Positions 36,192 to 46,000 of a DNA stretch of 64,000 bases are shown in pieces. Below the pieces are notes generated by a model. It ran no database searches. It had not been told where the DNA came from and saw nothing but the letters and a program-made list of their open reading frames with translations. Source of the DNA: Rapana venosa (taxonomy: Eukaryota > Mollusca > Gastropoda > Neogastropoda > Muricidae); contig CM054141.1 of assembly GCA_028751875.1 (NCBI GenBank), forward strand, positions 73,943,774-74,007,773, written 5' to 3'. Positions within the stretch are counted from its first letter, which is position 1; the number at the start of each line of letters is the position of its first letter. Position numbers and translations under genes: made by a program.

Positions 36192-36358
36192 CCTGTCATC
36201 AGAATCAGCGTGCTGAGAACTGCTGTCTTCAGACAGTTCCACAGTGGCTTCCTCCTCCACACTCTCCTCCTCCTGCTCCCCCAGCAGGTCAGCTGTCACT
36301 GCCAGGTCAGGACTTGGTTCTGGTATTGACCAACGATATTTACCATCAACCAGGTTGT
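36192..36358 (-). CDS. Probable IRF acidic exon
   Basis: On the minus strand the frame opens after an AG at 36,360-36,359: 'NLVDGKYRWSIPEPSPDLAV', then Glu/Asp/Ser-rich sequence ('EQEEESVEEEATVELSEDSS') ending 'HADSDDR' at a perfect donor, AGG then GTGAGT. Length is 167 bp: two bases completing a codon plus 55 codons, so it enters in phase 1 and leaves in phase 0. Phase 1 matches the donor of the DNA-binding exon at 45,185; phase 0 matches the acceptor at 29,587. Acidic regions after the DNA-binding domain are usual in IRF1/2-type proteins. The acceptor's pyrimidine tract is weak. There is no gene in 36,360-37,110. Confidence 0.6.
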
Positions 36359-37112
36359 CTTCCACAGATCAATGTCTATCCAATTATGATAGATATAAGC
36401 ATAGTGAATGAATATGTCTTAACCTCAACAGTGTGTGTCATAATGAACTATTTCAACCATGTGTAGTATAGTGATTGAAAAATATTAACAGTTTACAGTG
36501 ATTACTGTCATAATGTTCAATATATACAATCAGCAATGTGAACTGTCATAATAAATAACACTTACCAAGAATGGTGCATCCTGTCATAATGAATGCTTTG
36601 ATCTGCACCCCTTTTGGGATGAAATATAAAACCCCTCTTCTCACTATTCACTCTCTAATTCAGACAACACAAAACAAAGTCAAATCAGTCTTTCAAATAT
36701 TAATTTCATACCCATACACCATTCACTCAAACATACACAACTACAAACTCATCTGCAAAATATTGCAACTACTGCCCTTTCAACATCAAGAATGAAAATA
36801 AACACAATTTATATGACAATATCCTTCCTCACAATGATGCCTCAAATTAACAAATCTTTCAGTCAACAAAACCATGTTGGCAATGGTGTAAACACCTCTA
36901 CATAATCAGCATATAATACTGCTGCTGGATTCATTCGCCTCAATCATAATTATCGATACTGAATCATCTTAAAGCAAGAGGGGACATCATTTTTAATTTT
37001 TAATCATAAATGGAAAATGATAGCAGAAAAGGCAAGTCAGAAATCAAGGTCTGATATCTATCTCAAATGACAGGATATAATATGTGCTGGTGAGACACTG
37101 ATGAGCTTAGCC

Positions 37113-37196
37113 TGATATATCATGCTTTACCCAATCAATAAATGCCCTGCCACACACAAAAACCAATTGAATACAGTTAAGACCATATGATAACAT
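37113..37196. repeat. Left flank of an interspersed repeat interrupted by an L2 and a SINE
   Basis: 'tatcatgctttacccaatca' onward matches the reverse complement of 43,605-43,687. Together with 39,678-39,773 and 40,069-40,187 it rebuilds a 280-bp sequence that is uninterrupted at 43,408-43,687. Bases 37,190-37,196 (ATAACAT) are the 5' target-site duplication of the L2 copy. Confidence 0.85.
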
Positions 37197-39493
37197 GCTT
37201 CATTTAATCTTGTTACATCTGTTTCTGTCACTGACGAACTGCATTCTGATCATTCCGCCATTCTTTTCCACCTCAACATCACAAAACCTGTCAGAAAGAA
37301 GAAATATGTTACTCGTCGCAATCTTAAGGCATTAGACATTCATACTTTCTCTTCACAAGCTTCCGAACGTTTTTCACAAACCTCTGGCCACACTAACCTC
37401 TCTGAATACTATAACACTGTTCTCCGCCAATTGCTTGATGAGCATGCACCTCCTACTGACCATCTCCTACCTGACAGACCCAGTGCGCCATGGTATACCC
37501 AAGACATCCTGATAGCGAAGCGCAAACGCCGGCAACTAGAACGGCAGTGGCGGAAATCAAAAACCGAAATCAACAAACAGATTTTCCGAAAACAAATGAA
37601 CAAAGTCAAACACTTAATCCATTCAGCAAAGACAGAATACTACTCTTCCCAAATTCTCTGCACTACATCCATAAAATCTCTTTTTTCCCTCACCTCAAAT
37701 CTCCTTGGGTCTGCAAAAAACATCTCCTCTGCCTACCACCCACAGCCTGTCTGAACTTCCATCCATATTTTCTGCCTTCTTTTCAGACAAAGTTCGAAAC
37801 ATACGCTCCAGACTGGATCAGACTCATTTCCAGCCTGCACCTCCTGATCCCCAGTTCACTGGCACTCCTCTCTTTTCCTTCTGTTCCACAAGTGAAAAAG
37901 AAATCATGACAATTCTGAAGGAAATGACTATAAAATCATGCGACTTGATCCCATACCTGCTCCTGTTTTCTCACAATGCCTTCCACAACTTGTACCTATT
38001 ATCACTAAAATAGTAAACTCATCTCTTCTGTCAGGACATTTTCCACAAGCTCTTAAAACCGCAATAGTCACACCTCTACTGAAAAAGCACGACCTTGATC
38101 CCAACATTCTGAAGAATTATAGACCTGTCTCAAACTTACCCTTTGTCTCTAAAGTACTAGAAAAAGTTGTTCTCAAACAGCTCAACAGTCACCTTCATTC
38201 CAATGATCTCCTTCCCCCTTTTCAATCTGCCTATCGCCCCAACCACAGCACCGAAACCACCCTAGTCCATACTTTAGATACACTTCTACTTGCTTCTGAT
38301 GCAGGAAAAGTCTCCCTCCTCACTCTTCTTGACTTATCTGCAGCCTTCGACACTATAGATCACTCAATTCTTCTTTCTCGCCTCCAAAATACGTTTAGTA
38401 TTAATGGCACAGCCCTCACCTGGTTTACTTCATACCTCACAGACAGATTCCAGAAAGTTATTGTAAACAAAATTCAATCAAAATCTGTCAAAATGGAATG
38501 TGGAGTCCCACAGGGATCAGTCCTGGGCCCCGTTCTCTTTACTCTCTACACTGCTCCACTCTCACATATAATAAACAACCACCATATTGATCATCATTTC
38601 TATGCCGATGACACTCAGCTTCAGTGCAGTGATACTGTTGAAAACTTGCCTTCCCTCCTGACAAATATGTCCTACTGCCTTCAAGACATTCAAAACTGGA
38701 TGACTCGGAACAAGTTACAACTTAATGCCAATAAAACCGAAGCCATGCTCATAGGGACCCAACATAAACTTTCCTCCATCACAACAACATCAATAGAATT
38801 CGGCAGTGCGTCAGTTCCTTTGTCCAACTCTGTAAAGTATCCAGGTGTAGTTCTTGACAACACACTCTCTATGAAAAAATTCATCACCCAGACCTGCCAG
38901 TCTTGATACTATCAACTACGGCGCATAAGCGCGATTCGCAAGTATCTGCCCACTGATGCAACTTCCAAGCTCGTCACATCTCTCATTCTTTCACGTTTAG
39001 ACGACTGTAATTCTCTTTTGGCTGGCCTACCAGCATCATCCATCCATTCTCTCAACGCATACAAACTCTGCAGCTCGACTGGTCCTAAGAAAGAAAAAAT
39101 CTGAACACATCACTCCTCTTCTGCGATCTCTTCACAGGCTGCCAGTCTCACAAAGACTGAAGTATAAGATCAATACCCTCTGTTTCAAATGTCTCCACAA
39201 ATCTGCACCCTCTTATCTCTGTAACTGTCTTCACCTGTACACTCCATCCTGTTCCCTTCATTCAGCCGCAGATACTTTGTGCTTTCGAACACCCAGATTC
39301 AAACAAACCACTGTTGGCTGTCGATCTTTTTCTGTTTCTGGTCCGTCCATGTGGAATAACCTCCCTCTTTCACTTCGCCAAAAACCTTCACTTCATACCT
39401 TCAAATCCAGCCTCAAAACACACTTATTTCCTACCTGACACTTTCCCCTCATATCCGTCTCTACTTTTCAACAGCATCCTTCATCTCCTCTCG

Positions 39494-39525
<32 letters not shown>

Positions 39526-39677
39526 TGTACATACACGTGCATAAATTTGAAATATGTTCTTTATTATATTTGAGGAAAGTTGCATGCGCGTAAATGATTT
39601 GAGTGCAAGCGCTTCGATTTGTTTGTTTTACAAGATTCGGCGCTATATAAATTCCATATATCATTATTATTATTATT
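37197..39677 (+). mobile_element. L2-like LINE, best copy, 5' truncated, with target-site duplication
   Basis: Non-LTR retrotransposon of the CR1/L2 group. It begins in the last part of the endonuclease ('SDHSAI', 37,245-37,262), followed by a basic linker ('KRKRRQLERQWRKSK'), then an RT open from 37,938 to 38,906: 'NYRPVSNLPFVSK', 'SAYRPNHSTETTLV', 'LLDLSAAFDTIDHS', 'GVPQGSVLGPVLFTLY', 'FYADD' (38,598-38,612), 'NKLQLNANKTEAML'. C-terminal blocks continue in other frames to about 39,440. The 3' end has (GCGT)n, 'gcgctatataaat' and an (ATT)n tail, as is usual for L2 elements. ATAACAT repeats flank it at 37,190-37,196 and 39,678-39,684. Frameshifts near 37,750, 37,940 and 38,906 and the 5' truncation make it inactive. 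Confidence 0.95.
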
Positions 39678-39773
39678 ATAACATCATCAAGCTGGTGGGG
39701 AGACTATACCAAACTTATGCACACCAAAAATATGTTGCGTAATCATGAACATTCACATTATTATAGTCTATCC

Positions 39774-40068
39774 GGGGACGGGATAGCTCAGTGGTCGGAG
39801 CACTCGCTTTCCCCCAGCCAAGTTAAGCAGCGTCGAGCGTGGTTACCAGTTGGATGGGTGACCGTTTGCGCGCCTTGGCTTCAGTACAGTTCCCCCAGTT
39901 CACCCAGCTGTAAATGGGTACCTGCCCTCATTAGGGTCAGGGAAGGTAAAGCAGCGAGGGAGAGGAGATGAACGCCGCCCTTAATATGCTGGCCCTAGAG
40001 AAGTGAGGTCTCTGACGCCTCGCTCCCCTACGACCTTATAGGTTATGGGACTCCTTTACCTTACCTTT
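39774..40068 (+). mobile_element. Chimeric tRNA/5S rRNA-headed SINE (best copy)
   Basis: Starts with a tRNA-like 5' part, 'gggacgggatagctcagtgg', including an A box. From about 39,820 it continues 'aagttaagcagcgtcgagcg' and 'ttggatgggtgaccg', which correspond to the internal promoter region of animal 5S rRNA (box A, intermediate element, box C). A core 'cagctgtaaatgggtacc' and a body ending 'ccttataggttatgggactc' follow. TATCC is repeated on each side (39,769-39,773 and 40,069-40,073), and the paralogous site at 43,408-43,687 lacks the insertion. Other copies are at 41,424 (minus) and 59,530 (plus). Confidence 0.9.
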
Positions 40069-40182
40069 TATCCCAAAAAACCAACCCACAAACTATATCA
40101 CAACTCACAATGGAATTGGTTTCTACTTATAAATGGTAAGAAAATCTTTTTTTTCACACAGCACACACAGCACAGGCACATG

Positions 40183-40185
40183 CTC

Positions 40186-40227
<42 letters not shown>

Positions 40228-40246
40228 GGTGGTGGTGGTGGTGGTG
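40183..40246. repeat. (TTG)n(TGG)n trinucleotide repeat
   Basis: About 15 TTG then six TGG units. Poly-Leu, poly-Cys and poly-Gln frames through it are artefacts. Confidence 0.95.
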
Positions 40247-40374
40247 CGTTCCCCAGCTTTATACCCTGGGGGTCACCCAGAACATGCCACACTCTGACTC
40301 GCTCATCCCAACTGGGAATCACTGTGAGATAGGAAGTACACTGGATGAGAAGTTTGCATCATCATCAATGCCTT

Positions 40375-42362
40375 TGTGCCTTATTGGCATGTAGGGCAGC
40401 AACAAATGTTCTCCACTCCTGTCTGTCCTGGGCCAGCTTCTGAATGGTTCCCCAGGTATGTTGGAAGGTCTTCAGCTCTGTTTCGACAGTCCGACGCCAA
40501 GTATTCTTGAGTCGTCCTTGTTTGCGTTTTCCCTCTGGTGGCCAGTGGAGGGCTGTTCGGGCAATGTTTCCCTGTTCCCGATGGCAGATATGCCCTATCC
40601 ATCTCCATCGCCTATGCATGATGATGGTGTCAATGCTTTCCTGGTTGCAACGGGCAAAAAGTTCTTGGTTGGAGATGGTCTCAGGCCAGAAGATGCACAA
40701 GATTCTTCTGAGATTCTTTGTGTGGAATGTGGATAGTTTGTCAAGGTCACTCTCAGTCATCCTCCAGCACTCCGAGCCGTACAAAAGGGTGGAAAGTAAA
40801 ACAGCTCTGGTATAGTCTTAGTTTGGTTCTGGTGCTGTACTGGGACGTTTTCCACACATTGTTCAGTTTTTCTGTAAGCATTTCTTGCTTTGCTAATCGG
40901 TTCTTGATGTCCGCTGCCTGCTCCGCCGTCATGCCTAACAGTGCCCCGGGGTACGTGAACTCTTCGTTGTTGGTAAATCTTCTCCATTCACTGTGACCGG
41001 TGAGGGGTTCTGAACGTTCAGAGTCATCACCTCTGTCTTGTTCGACTGATTTCAGGCCTACTTGCTGTGCGAAAGTGTTGAGACGGGATGTCTTCTCTTG
41101 AATGTGATGGTGGGTATTTTGAGAGCATCCCAGATCTTTCGGCAAAATTTAGGTCTTCAAGCATTGGGAAGGGGGGTCCATCTGATGCCCCGTGATGGTC
41201 AGCTGTTGTCTGTCTCATTCACCCAATCAATTGTCAGGTTGAAGAGTAGTGCTGACATGGGGCAGCCTTGTCTGACGCCGGTTTGTACACTGAAACTGGT
41301 TTTGCTGTTTCCTACTCTGCACGTGAAGTTGTTGTAGAAGCTCTTAATGATTTGGATAATCTCCTGTGGAATTCCATATGCTCGGAGTATGCGCCATACA
41401 CTTTCTCGATGAATGCTGTCAAAGGTGGTGGTGTCCCATAACCTATAAGGTCGTAGGGGAGCGAGGCGTCAGAGACCTCACTTTTCTAGGGCCAGCGTAT
41501 TGAGGGCGGCGCCCATCTCCTCTCCCTCGCTGCTTTACCTTCCCTGACCCTAAAGAGGACAGGTACCCATTTACAGCTGGGTGAACTGGGGGAACTGTAC
41601 TGAAGCCAAGGCGCGCAAACGGTCACCCATCCAACTGGTAACCACGCTCGACGCTGCTTAACTTGGCTGGGGGAAAGCGAGTGCTCTGACCACTGAGCTA
41701 TCCCGTCCCTATGCTGTCAAAAGCTTTTTCAAAATCTATGAAGTTGATATACAGCTGTCTCTGCCATTCCGTGCACTGTTCGATGATGTTGCTAAGGATG
41801 AAGATCTGGTCTATGCATCTTCTTCCTGGTGTAAAACCTGCCTGTTCCTTTCTGAGTTGTTGGTCCACTGCCTCTGAGATTCGTCCGATGATGATCTTTG
41901 CCAGAATCTGGCTGGGAACAGATAGCAGAGTGATTCCTCTCCAGTTGTTACAATTGTTCAGGGCTCCTTTCTTTGGGATCTTCACGATGACTCCTTCTGT
42001 CCAATCTGCTGGTAGCTGTTTTCCTTCCAATTAGCTGCAAAGAGTGGGGTGTAGAAACTTTAGATGCAAACCCGGATCTGCCTTGAAAAGTTCTCTTTCG
42101 TTGAGGTTGTCCTGGCCAGGGCCTTTTCCATTCTTGAGAGAGCTGATTGCTGCTATAACTCTTCCTTCTTTGGTGGTGTGCTGTTCACATTGAGATCGGC
42201 ATCAGGATCTTGTACATCTGCCTCTTCAGTTGGTGGTGGTCTGTTGAGAACTTTGCTGAAATGTTCAGCCATTCTCGCATCTTGTTCTGCTTCTGTGGTA
42301 AGTATTTGGCCTCGTTTATCTAGGATTGGTGTTTCGGTAAGAAGTTTGCATGTATGACTCAT
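40375..42362 (-). pseudogene. RTE-like LINE, reverse transcriptase and C-terminus, split by a SINE
   Basis: Reading leftward: 'ETPILDKRGQILTTEAEQDA' (42,330), 'LPADWTEGVIVKIPKKG' (42,010), 'NNWRGITLLSVPS', 'LRKEQAGFTPGRRCIDQIF' (41,840), 'NFIDFEKAFDSI' (41,730). The frame stops at the SINE (41,710-41,424) and resumes with 'NQIDWVNET'-type sequence, 'LEDLNFAERSG' near 41,160 (a decayed FADD motif), 'EEFTYPGALLG' (40,960), then an intact 139-residue C-terminal part: 'MYGSECWRMTESDLDKLSTF', 'FWPETISNQELF', 'RRWRWIGHICHREQGNIART', 'WRRTVETELKTFQHTWGTI'. This is a common mollusc LINE family. Frameshifts inactivate it, but decay is modest, so the insertion is younger than the RTE copies in 0-18 kb. 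Confidence 0.9.
41424..41710 (-). mobile_element. Chimeric tRNA/5S-headed SINE inserted in a LINE
   Basis: Same family as 39,774-40,068, in reverse. It interrupts the KAFDSI motif of the host LINE. An 11-bp target-site duplication, ATGCTGTCAAA, is present at 41,413-41,423 and 41,711-41,721. On the minus strand the element starts 'gggacgggatagctcagtgg' and ends with a short (ACC)n tail. It is very similar to the first copy, so recent activity is likely. Confidence 0.95.
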
Positions 42363-42619
42363 TTTAAGTACCTTGCCATATAGGCAGCTATACTCCGACT
42401 TCAGAGAATTTTTTTCTCCTTTAAAGGAGAGTGCATATTGTTATGTTAAGACATTATTGCCTTCAGCAGAGACCCTGCATCATGTGGACTTTCATCCCTG
42501 AGCTACTCCTGTCTTCATCCACAACGCAGGCCAGTATCTGTTCTCCAGCTGCTGGCATTGGCCTTCTGGGACCTTCACTTTAATGAAACAGAATATGATG
42601 TGCCTTGCCTTGATTTCTT

Positions 42620-42693
42620 GTCATCCATTCTCTCTCTCTCACTCTCTCTGTCTCTATCAGTCTGTCTGTCTGTCTGTCTTTCTGTCTGTCTGT

Positions 42694-42726
<33 letters not shown>

Positions 42727-42850
42727 TATCTACCTACCTATCTATCTATATATCTGTCTATCTCTCCCTCTCTCTCTGTTTATATCTCTCTCCCTGTCTG
42801 TCTGCCTGTCTGTCTCTTTTCTCTCCTCTCTCTCTCTCTCTCTTTGCATT
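42620..42850. repeat. (CT)n/(CTGT)n/(CTGC)n microsatellite
   Basis: Successive CT, CTGT, CTGC, CTAT and CT blocks. Frames rich in Leu, Ser and Cys are artefacts. Confidence 0.95.
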
Positions 42851-43129
42851 CCTTTTCTTCTATTTTCCATTTACATTATTGAAATAACTTTTCTTTGAAC
42901 TTCATCATTTTGTCTTTATATATATGTGTGTGCATTATGAAATTAATTAGCCGTGCCTATCCTTGCTTGGCTTATTCCTGTTTATGTTTACTTTCAATTT
43001 TCTTTTTTCATGAATGAAATTAGATTGGGGTGAATTTGCATGGAAAGTCCATCATCAATGTATGTATTTTTTCTTTCTTTAAATCATTCTTCATGCTATG
43101 TATTGCACGTTAATTACTTTCGTTTTCTT

Positions 43130-43225
43130 TTTCTTTTCTTTTTTTTCCGCAGAGGGCTGGATGTAAAAAAGCTATTGTTATGCTTATTCTACAACCCTCT
43201 ATAAATAAAATTTGTTCATTTGTTC
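43130..43225 (+). repeat. LINE 3' terminus
   Basis: 'gagggctggatgtaaaaaag' followed by 'tatgcttattc' and 'tctataaataaaatttgttc'. The same terminal block occurs at 61,930-62,005 (plus) and, reversed, at 62,560-62,640. This is the sort of stem and AATAAA-containing end found on Jockey/CR1 elements. No coding part is attached. Confidence 0.65.
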
Positions 43226-43407
43226 ACTGCACATCACTGTGCAGCCCTCTGTGCCTGTGTTTGTCAGAGCTGTAATGAGGGGGAAAGATTCCTGTATTCC
43301 ACAGTGGATTATCATTTCATATGACAACAAGTACCAGTGATGTGCAAGCCAATCTTCTGGTGAAAAAAATAATTGAGCATTATTCTGTGGTGGACTATTC
43401 TGTGTAA

Positions 43408-43687
43408 CAGCATGTGCCAGTGATGTGTGTGCTGTGTGAAAAAAATGATTTTCTTATCATTTATAAGTGGAAACAAATTCCATTGTTAGTTGTGATATAG
43501 TTTGTGGGTTGGTTTTTTTGGATAGCATATAATAATGTGAATGTTCATGATTATGCAACATATTTTTGGTGTGCATAAGTTTGGTGTAGGCTCCCCACCA
43601 GCTTGATGACGTTATTATATGGTCTTAACTGTATTCAATTGGTTTTTTGTGTGCAGGGCATTTACTGATTGGGTAAAGCATGATATA
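43408..43687 (-). repeat. Uninterrupted copy (empty site) of the 37.1/40.1 kb repeat
   Basis: The reverse complement runs 'accatataataacgtcatca' and 'tgctatccaaaaaaaccaac' without the L2 or the SINE that split the copy at 37,113-40,187. It therefore represents the pre-insertion state and fixes both insertion boundaries. The repeat itself is unidentified. Confidence 0.9.
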
Positions 43688-43829
43688 GACCTATAGGTCA
43701 AAGATTAGTCTCCAAGGGGAAAAAAGTCTCCAGGGGTCTGTATAACAACCTACCAAGCAATTTAAACACATTTTTACTAACTTTAAAAAACATGGGTTTT
43801 TTTTTTAGATGGAATAAATGACCTGAGGC

Positions 43830-44770
43830 AATCTCTACTTTTTGAGAATAGCATCATTGTTGATGCAAAAGTTGTCTGTAAGCTTTTCAAGGCAATAAAC
43901 ATTTACATATCTCCTGGACCAAATGGTATATATACAGTAAAACCTTTAAGCTCTGCACCACTGAGCTTGCCAGCATCTTTCAGCACCTGTTCCAAGCCTC
44001 ACTGGACACTAGCTAGATACCAGTTATTTGGAAGACTTCCAATGTAACACCTCTGCAAAAAGAAAGCCCAATCCTTCTCAGCCTAACAATTTTAGACCTG
44101 TAGTCTCACATATCTTGTAATGAAAACACTAGAAAAGATAAGAAATCTCTCACTCTTTCCATAACAGAGAAAGATATTGACCCACTACAATTTGTGTACA
44201 GGCCTGGAAGCAGTGTCAAAGATGCCAAATTATTCATTTTGACCATGTTGTAAAGCCACTAAGCAACACCTGACTCTCACGCCAGAATACTGTTTGCTCA
44301 CTTTAGTTCAGCTTTCAATACAACACAACCTCATGATCTTGTAAATAAATTGCTTTCAAAACTTGACGTAGATGATCAACTTGTTCGTTGGCTGATTTAA
44401 TTTTTATCTATCAGACCATAGTGTATTTTTGCCAACAAACTCTTCATCAGTTAGATTTACCTGCACTGGTTCTCCACAGGATTACATTCTCTCACCACTT
44501 CTATACATTCTATACACAGATGATTGCAGAAGTAGCGATGGAAATTCCTGTCTGGTGAAATTTGTGGACAACACTGCTCTTTTGTCTCTTCTATCTGGAT
44601 AAGTCCTAGACCAAGGTCCAGCCCTCACTCAGTTCGTCCATTTATTTAATAAGGAAAATCTGGAGCTAAATGTTTCTAAAACTAAAAATCTTCCTATTAA
44701 TTTCATATCAGAACACACTTCTGAAAATATTATCCATAAATGGACATAGCAAGTCAAAGCAGTGTTGGAC
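43830..44770 (+). pseudogene. Rex1/CR1-like LINE reverse transcriptase relic
   Basis: Strongly decayed plus-strand frames: 'CKLFKAINIYISPGPNG' near 43,880, 'ATSNVTPL'-type sequence near 44,035, 'NFRPVV' equivalent near 44,090, 'YRPGSSVKDA' equivalent near 44,200, 'FSSAFNT' near 44,300, 'GSPQDYILSPLLYILYTDD' near 44,475, 'KFVDNTALLSLLSG' near 44,560 (the YADD position reads VDNT) and 'NKENLELNVSKTK' near 44,650. KAPGPDG, FSSAFNTIQP and ELNVSKTKE are hallmarks of the Rex1 group. An old copy with no intact catalytic motif. Confidence 0.75.
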
Positions 44771-45184
44771 AAAAGGCGGAATACTCTCAATGTAGACTGC
44801 TAAAGGTCAAAAAGAGCTCTCAGGGTATGTCTGCTTGTTGTGGTGGTGGTAGTAGCTGAAAAAATAGGATGTAGAAATGGGGTGTATGCAAGAGAAAGGC
44901 AAGAACCAGAAGGGGCAGATGTGTTTTTCCACTAAGAGTATTTCTATAAGGGAAACACTTTTTACTCAGCAGCTTGAGGCGACTGTAAACTGGTATTGTA
45001 TAAGTTAAATATGGTAAATACGGTGTGGTACATGACACATCTGATAGTCCTGAAGAGTACATAACAGAAATGACAGGCATGCAGGTGGCAATTGTAAGGT
45101 GTGGTTCAAACAGACAGACAGACAGACAGCAGACAGCTGGGAGGAAAAAGCAGGGACCCCCGCAGCAGTCAGAGCAGCACTGAC

Positions 45185-45391
45185 CGGCGGCAGGCTTGGT
45201 GGCGCCAGGCTTGCGCTTGAGGTGGGTGGCCACCTCGTGGGGCTGCAGGAAGCGGTAGGTTCTGTTGGCGTTGTGGCCGCGCCGCTCCACCGGGTCCGTC
45301 AGCTCCCGCACGTCCGGCAGGCTGTGCAGGGCGCAGCGGAAATTGGCTTTCCATCGCTTGGGCTCCGGTTCATCTCCATCCTTGTAGATGC
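45185..45391 (-). CDS. Interferon regulatory factor (IRF), DNA-binding domain exon, C-terminal half
   Basis: Minus-strand frame 'IYKDGDEPEPKRWKANFRCA', continuing 'LHSLPDVRELTDPVERRGHN' and 'ANRTYRFL', matches the second half of the IRF winged-helix domain. It includes the last conserved Trp, recognition helix 3 (WKANFRCA..SLPD, as in IRF1/2) and the closing Y-R-hydrophobic strand. IRFs bind GAAA-type response elements and drive immune and antiviral gene expression. The exon is 207 bp, enters in phase 1 after an AG at 45,393-45,392 (where HTG|R splits in the family), and leaves in phase 1 at a GTCAGT donor. A basic tail ('HLKRKPGATKPAA') follows the domain. A His replaces the usual DNA-contacting Asn of helix 3. 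The first half of the domain was not found in the window. Confidence 0.9.
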
Positions 45392-45594
45392 CTTCAACAC
45401 ACAGTGCATCAATTCATTCATCATAATAAAGAATTCTAGTTCCTGTCCTCTTGAATACAAAAGCCAAAGGCATACACAATAGTCAATGTATATAATGAAA
45501 CTCAGCAGCATTCAAAAGTGTACCAGTCATTTCACACACACACTCACACACACTGCGTACACCCACCCACAATCATTCTTTGTTGTCAGTATGG

Positions 45595-46000
45595 CCATCA
45601 TATATCTAACCTTGCAAAGCCTATCAGAAAGAAGAAGTGCATTACCCGTAGCAACCTCAAGGCCATAAATATTCAAACTTTTCTTTCCCAAGCTGCTGAA
45701 CACCTATCACAAACCCCTGACCATACTGACCCTTCTAAGCACTACAATACTGTCCTTAGCCAACTCCTGATGAGCATGCTCCTCCTACTGACCATCTCCT
45801 GCCTGATAGGCCCTGTGCACCATGGTACACCCACAACATTCTGGTTGCAAAACGCAAACGCCGACAACTAGAAGCAATGGCGAAAAACAAAAACTGAGAT
45901 AAACAAACAGCTTCTTCGTAAACAAATCAATAAAGTCAAAACCTTAATTCATTCAGCAAAAAGAAAGTATTACTCTTCTCAAGTTCTTGATGCCACGTCT
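45595..46000 (+). pseudogene. L2-like LINE 5' fragment running into the assembly gap
   Basis: 'agaaagaagaagtgcattac', 'actgaccatctcctgcctga' and 'aaacgcaaacgccgacaact' match the linker region of the 37,197 element. It ends at the N run; no L2 sequence is seen on the other side. Confidence 0.85.

Noticed and set aside
35516..36466. 316-residue plus-strand frame of Cys/Ser/His repeats
   Set aside because: It lies in the 27-bp minisatellite; the unit is a multiple of three and open on both strands. Only the non-repetitive minus-strand end (36,192-36,358) is treated as coding.
39820..39890. 5S rRNA gene
   Set aside because: Only the internal promoter part matches; the 5' and 3' stems of 5S are absent and the segment is inside a SINE.
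40098..40322. Poly-Gln protein on the minus strand
   Set aside because: Translation of a (TTG)n(TGG)n run with no coding context on either side.
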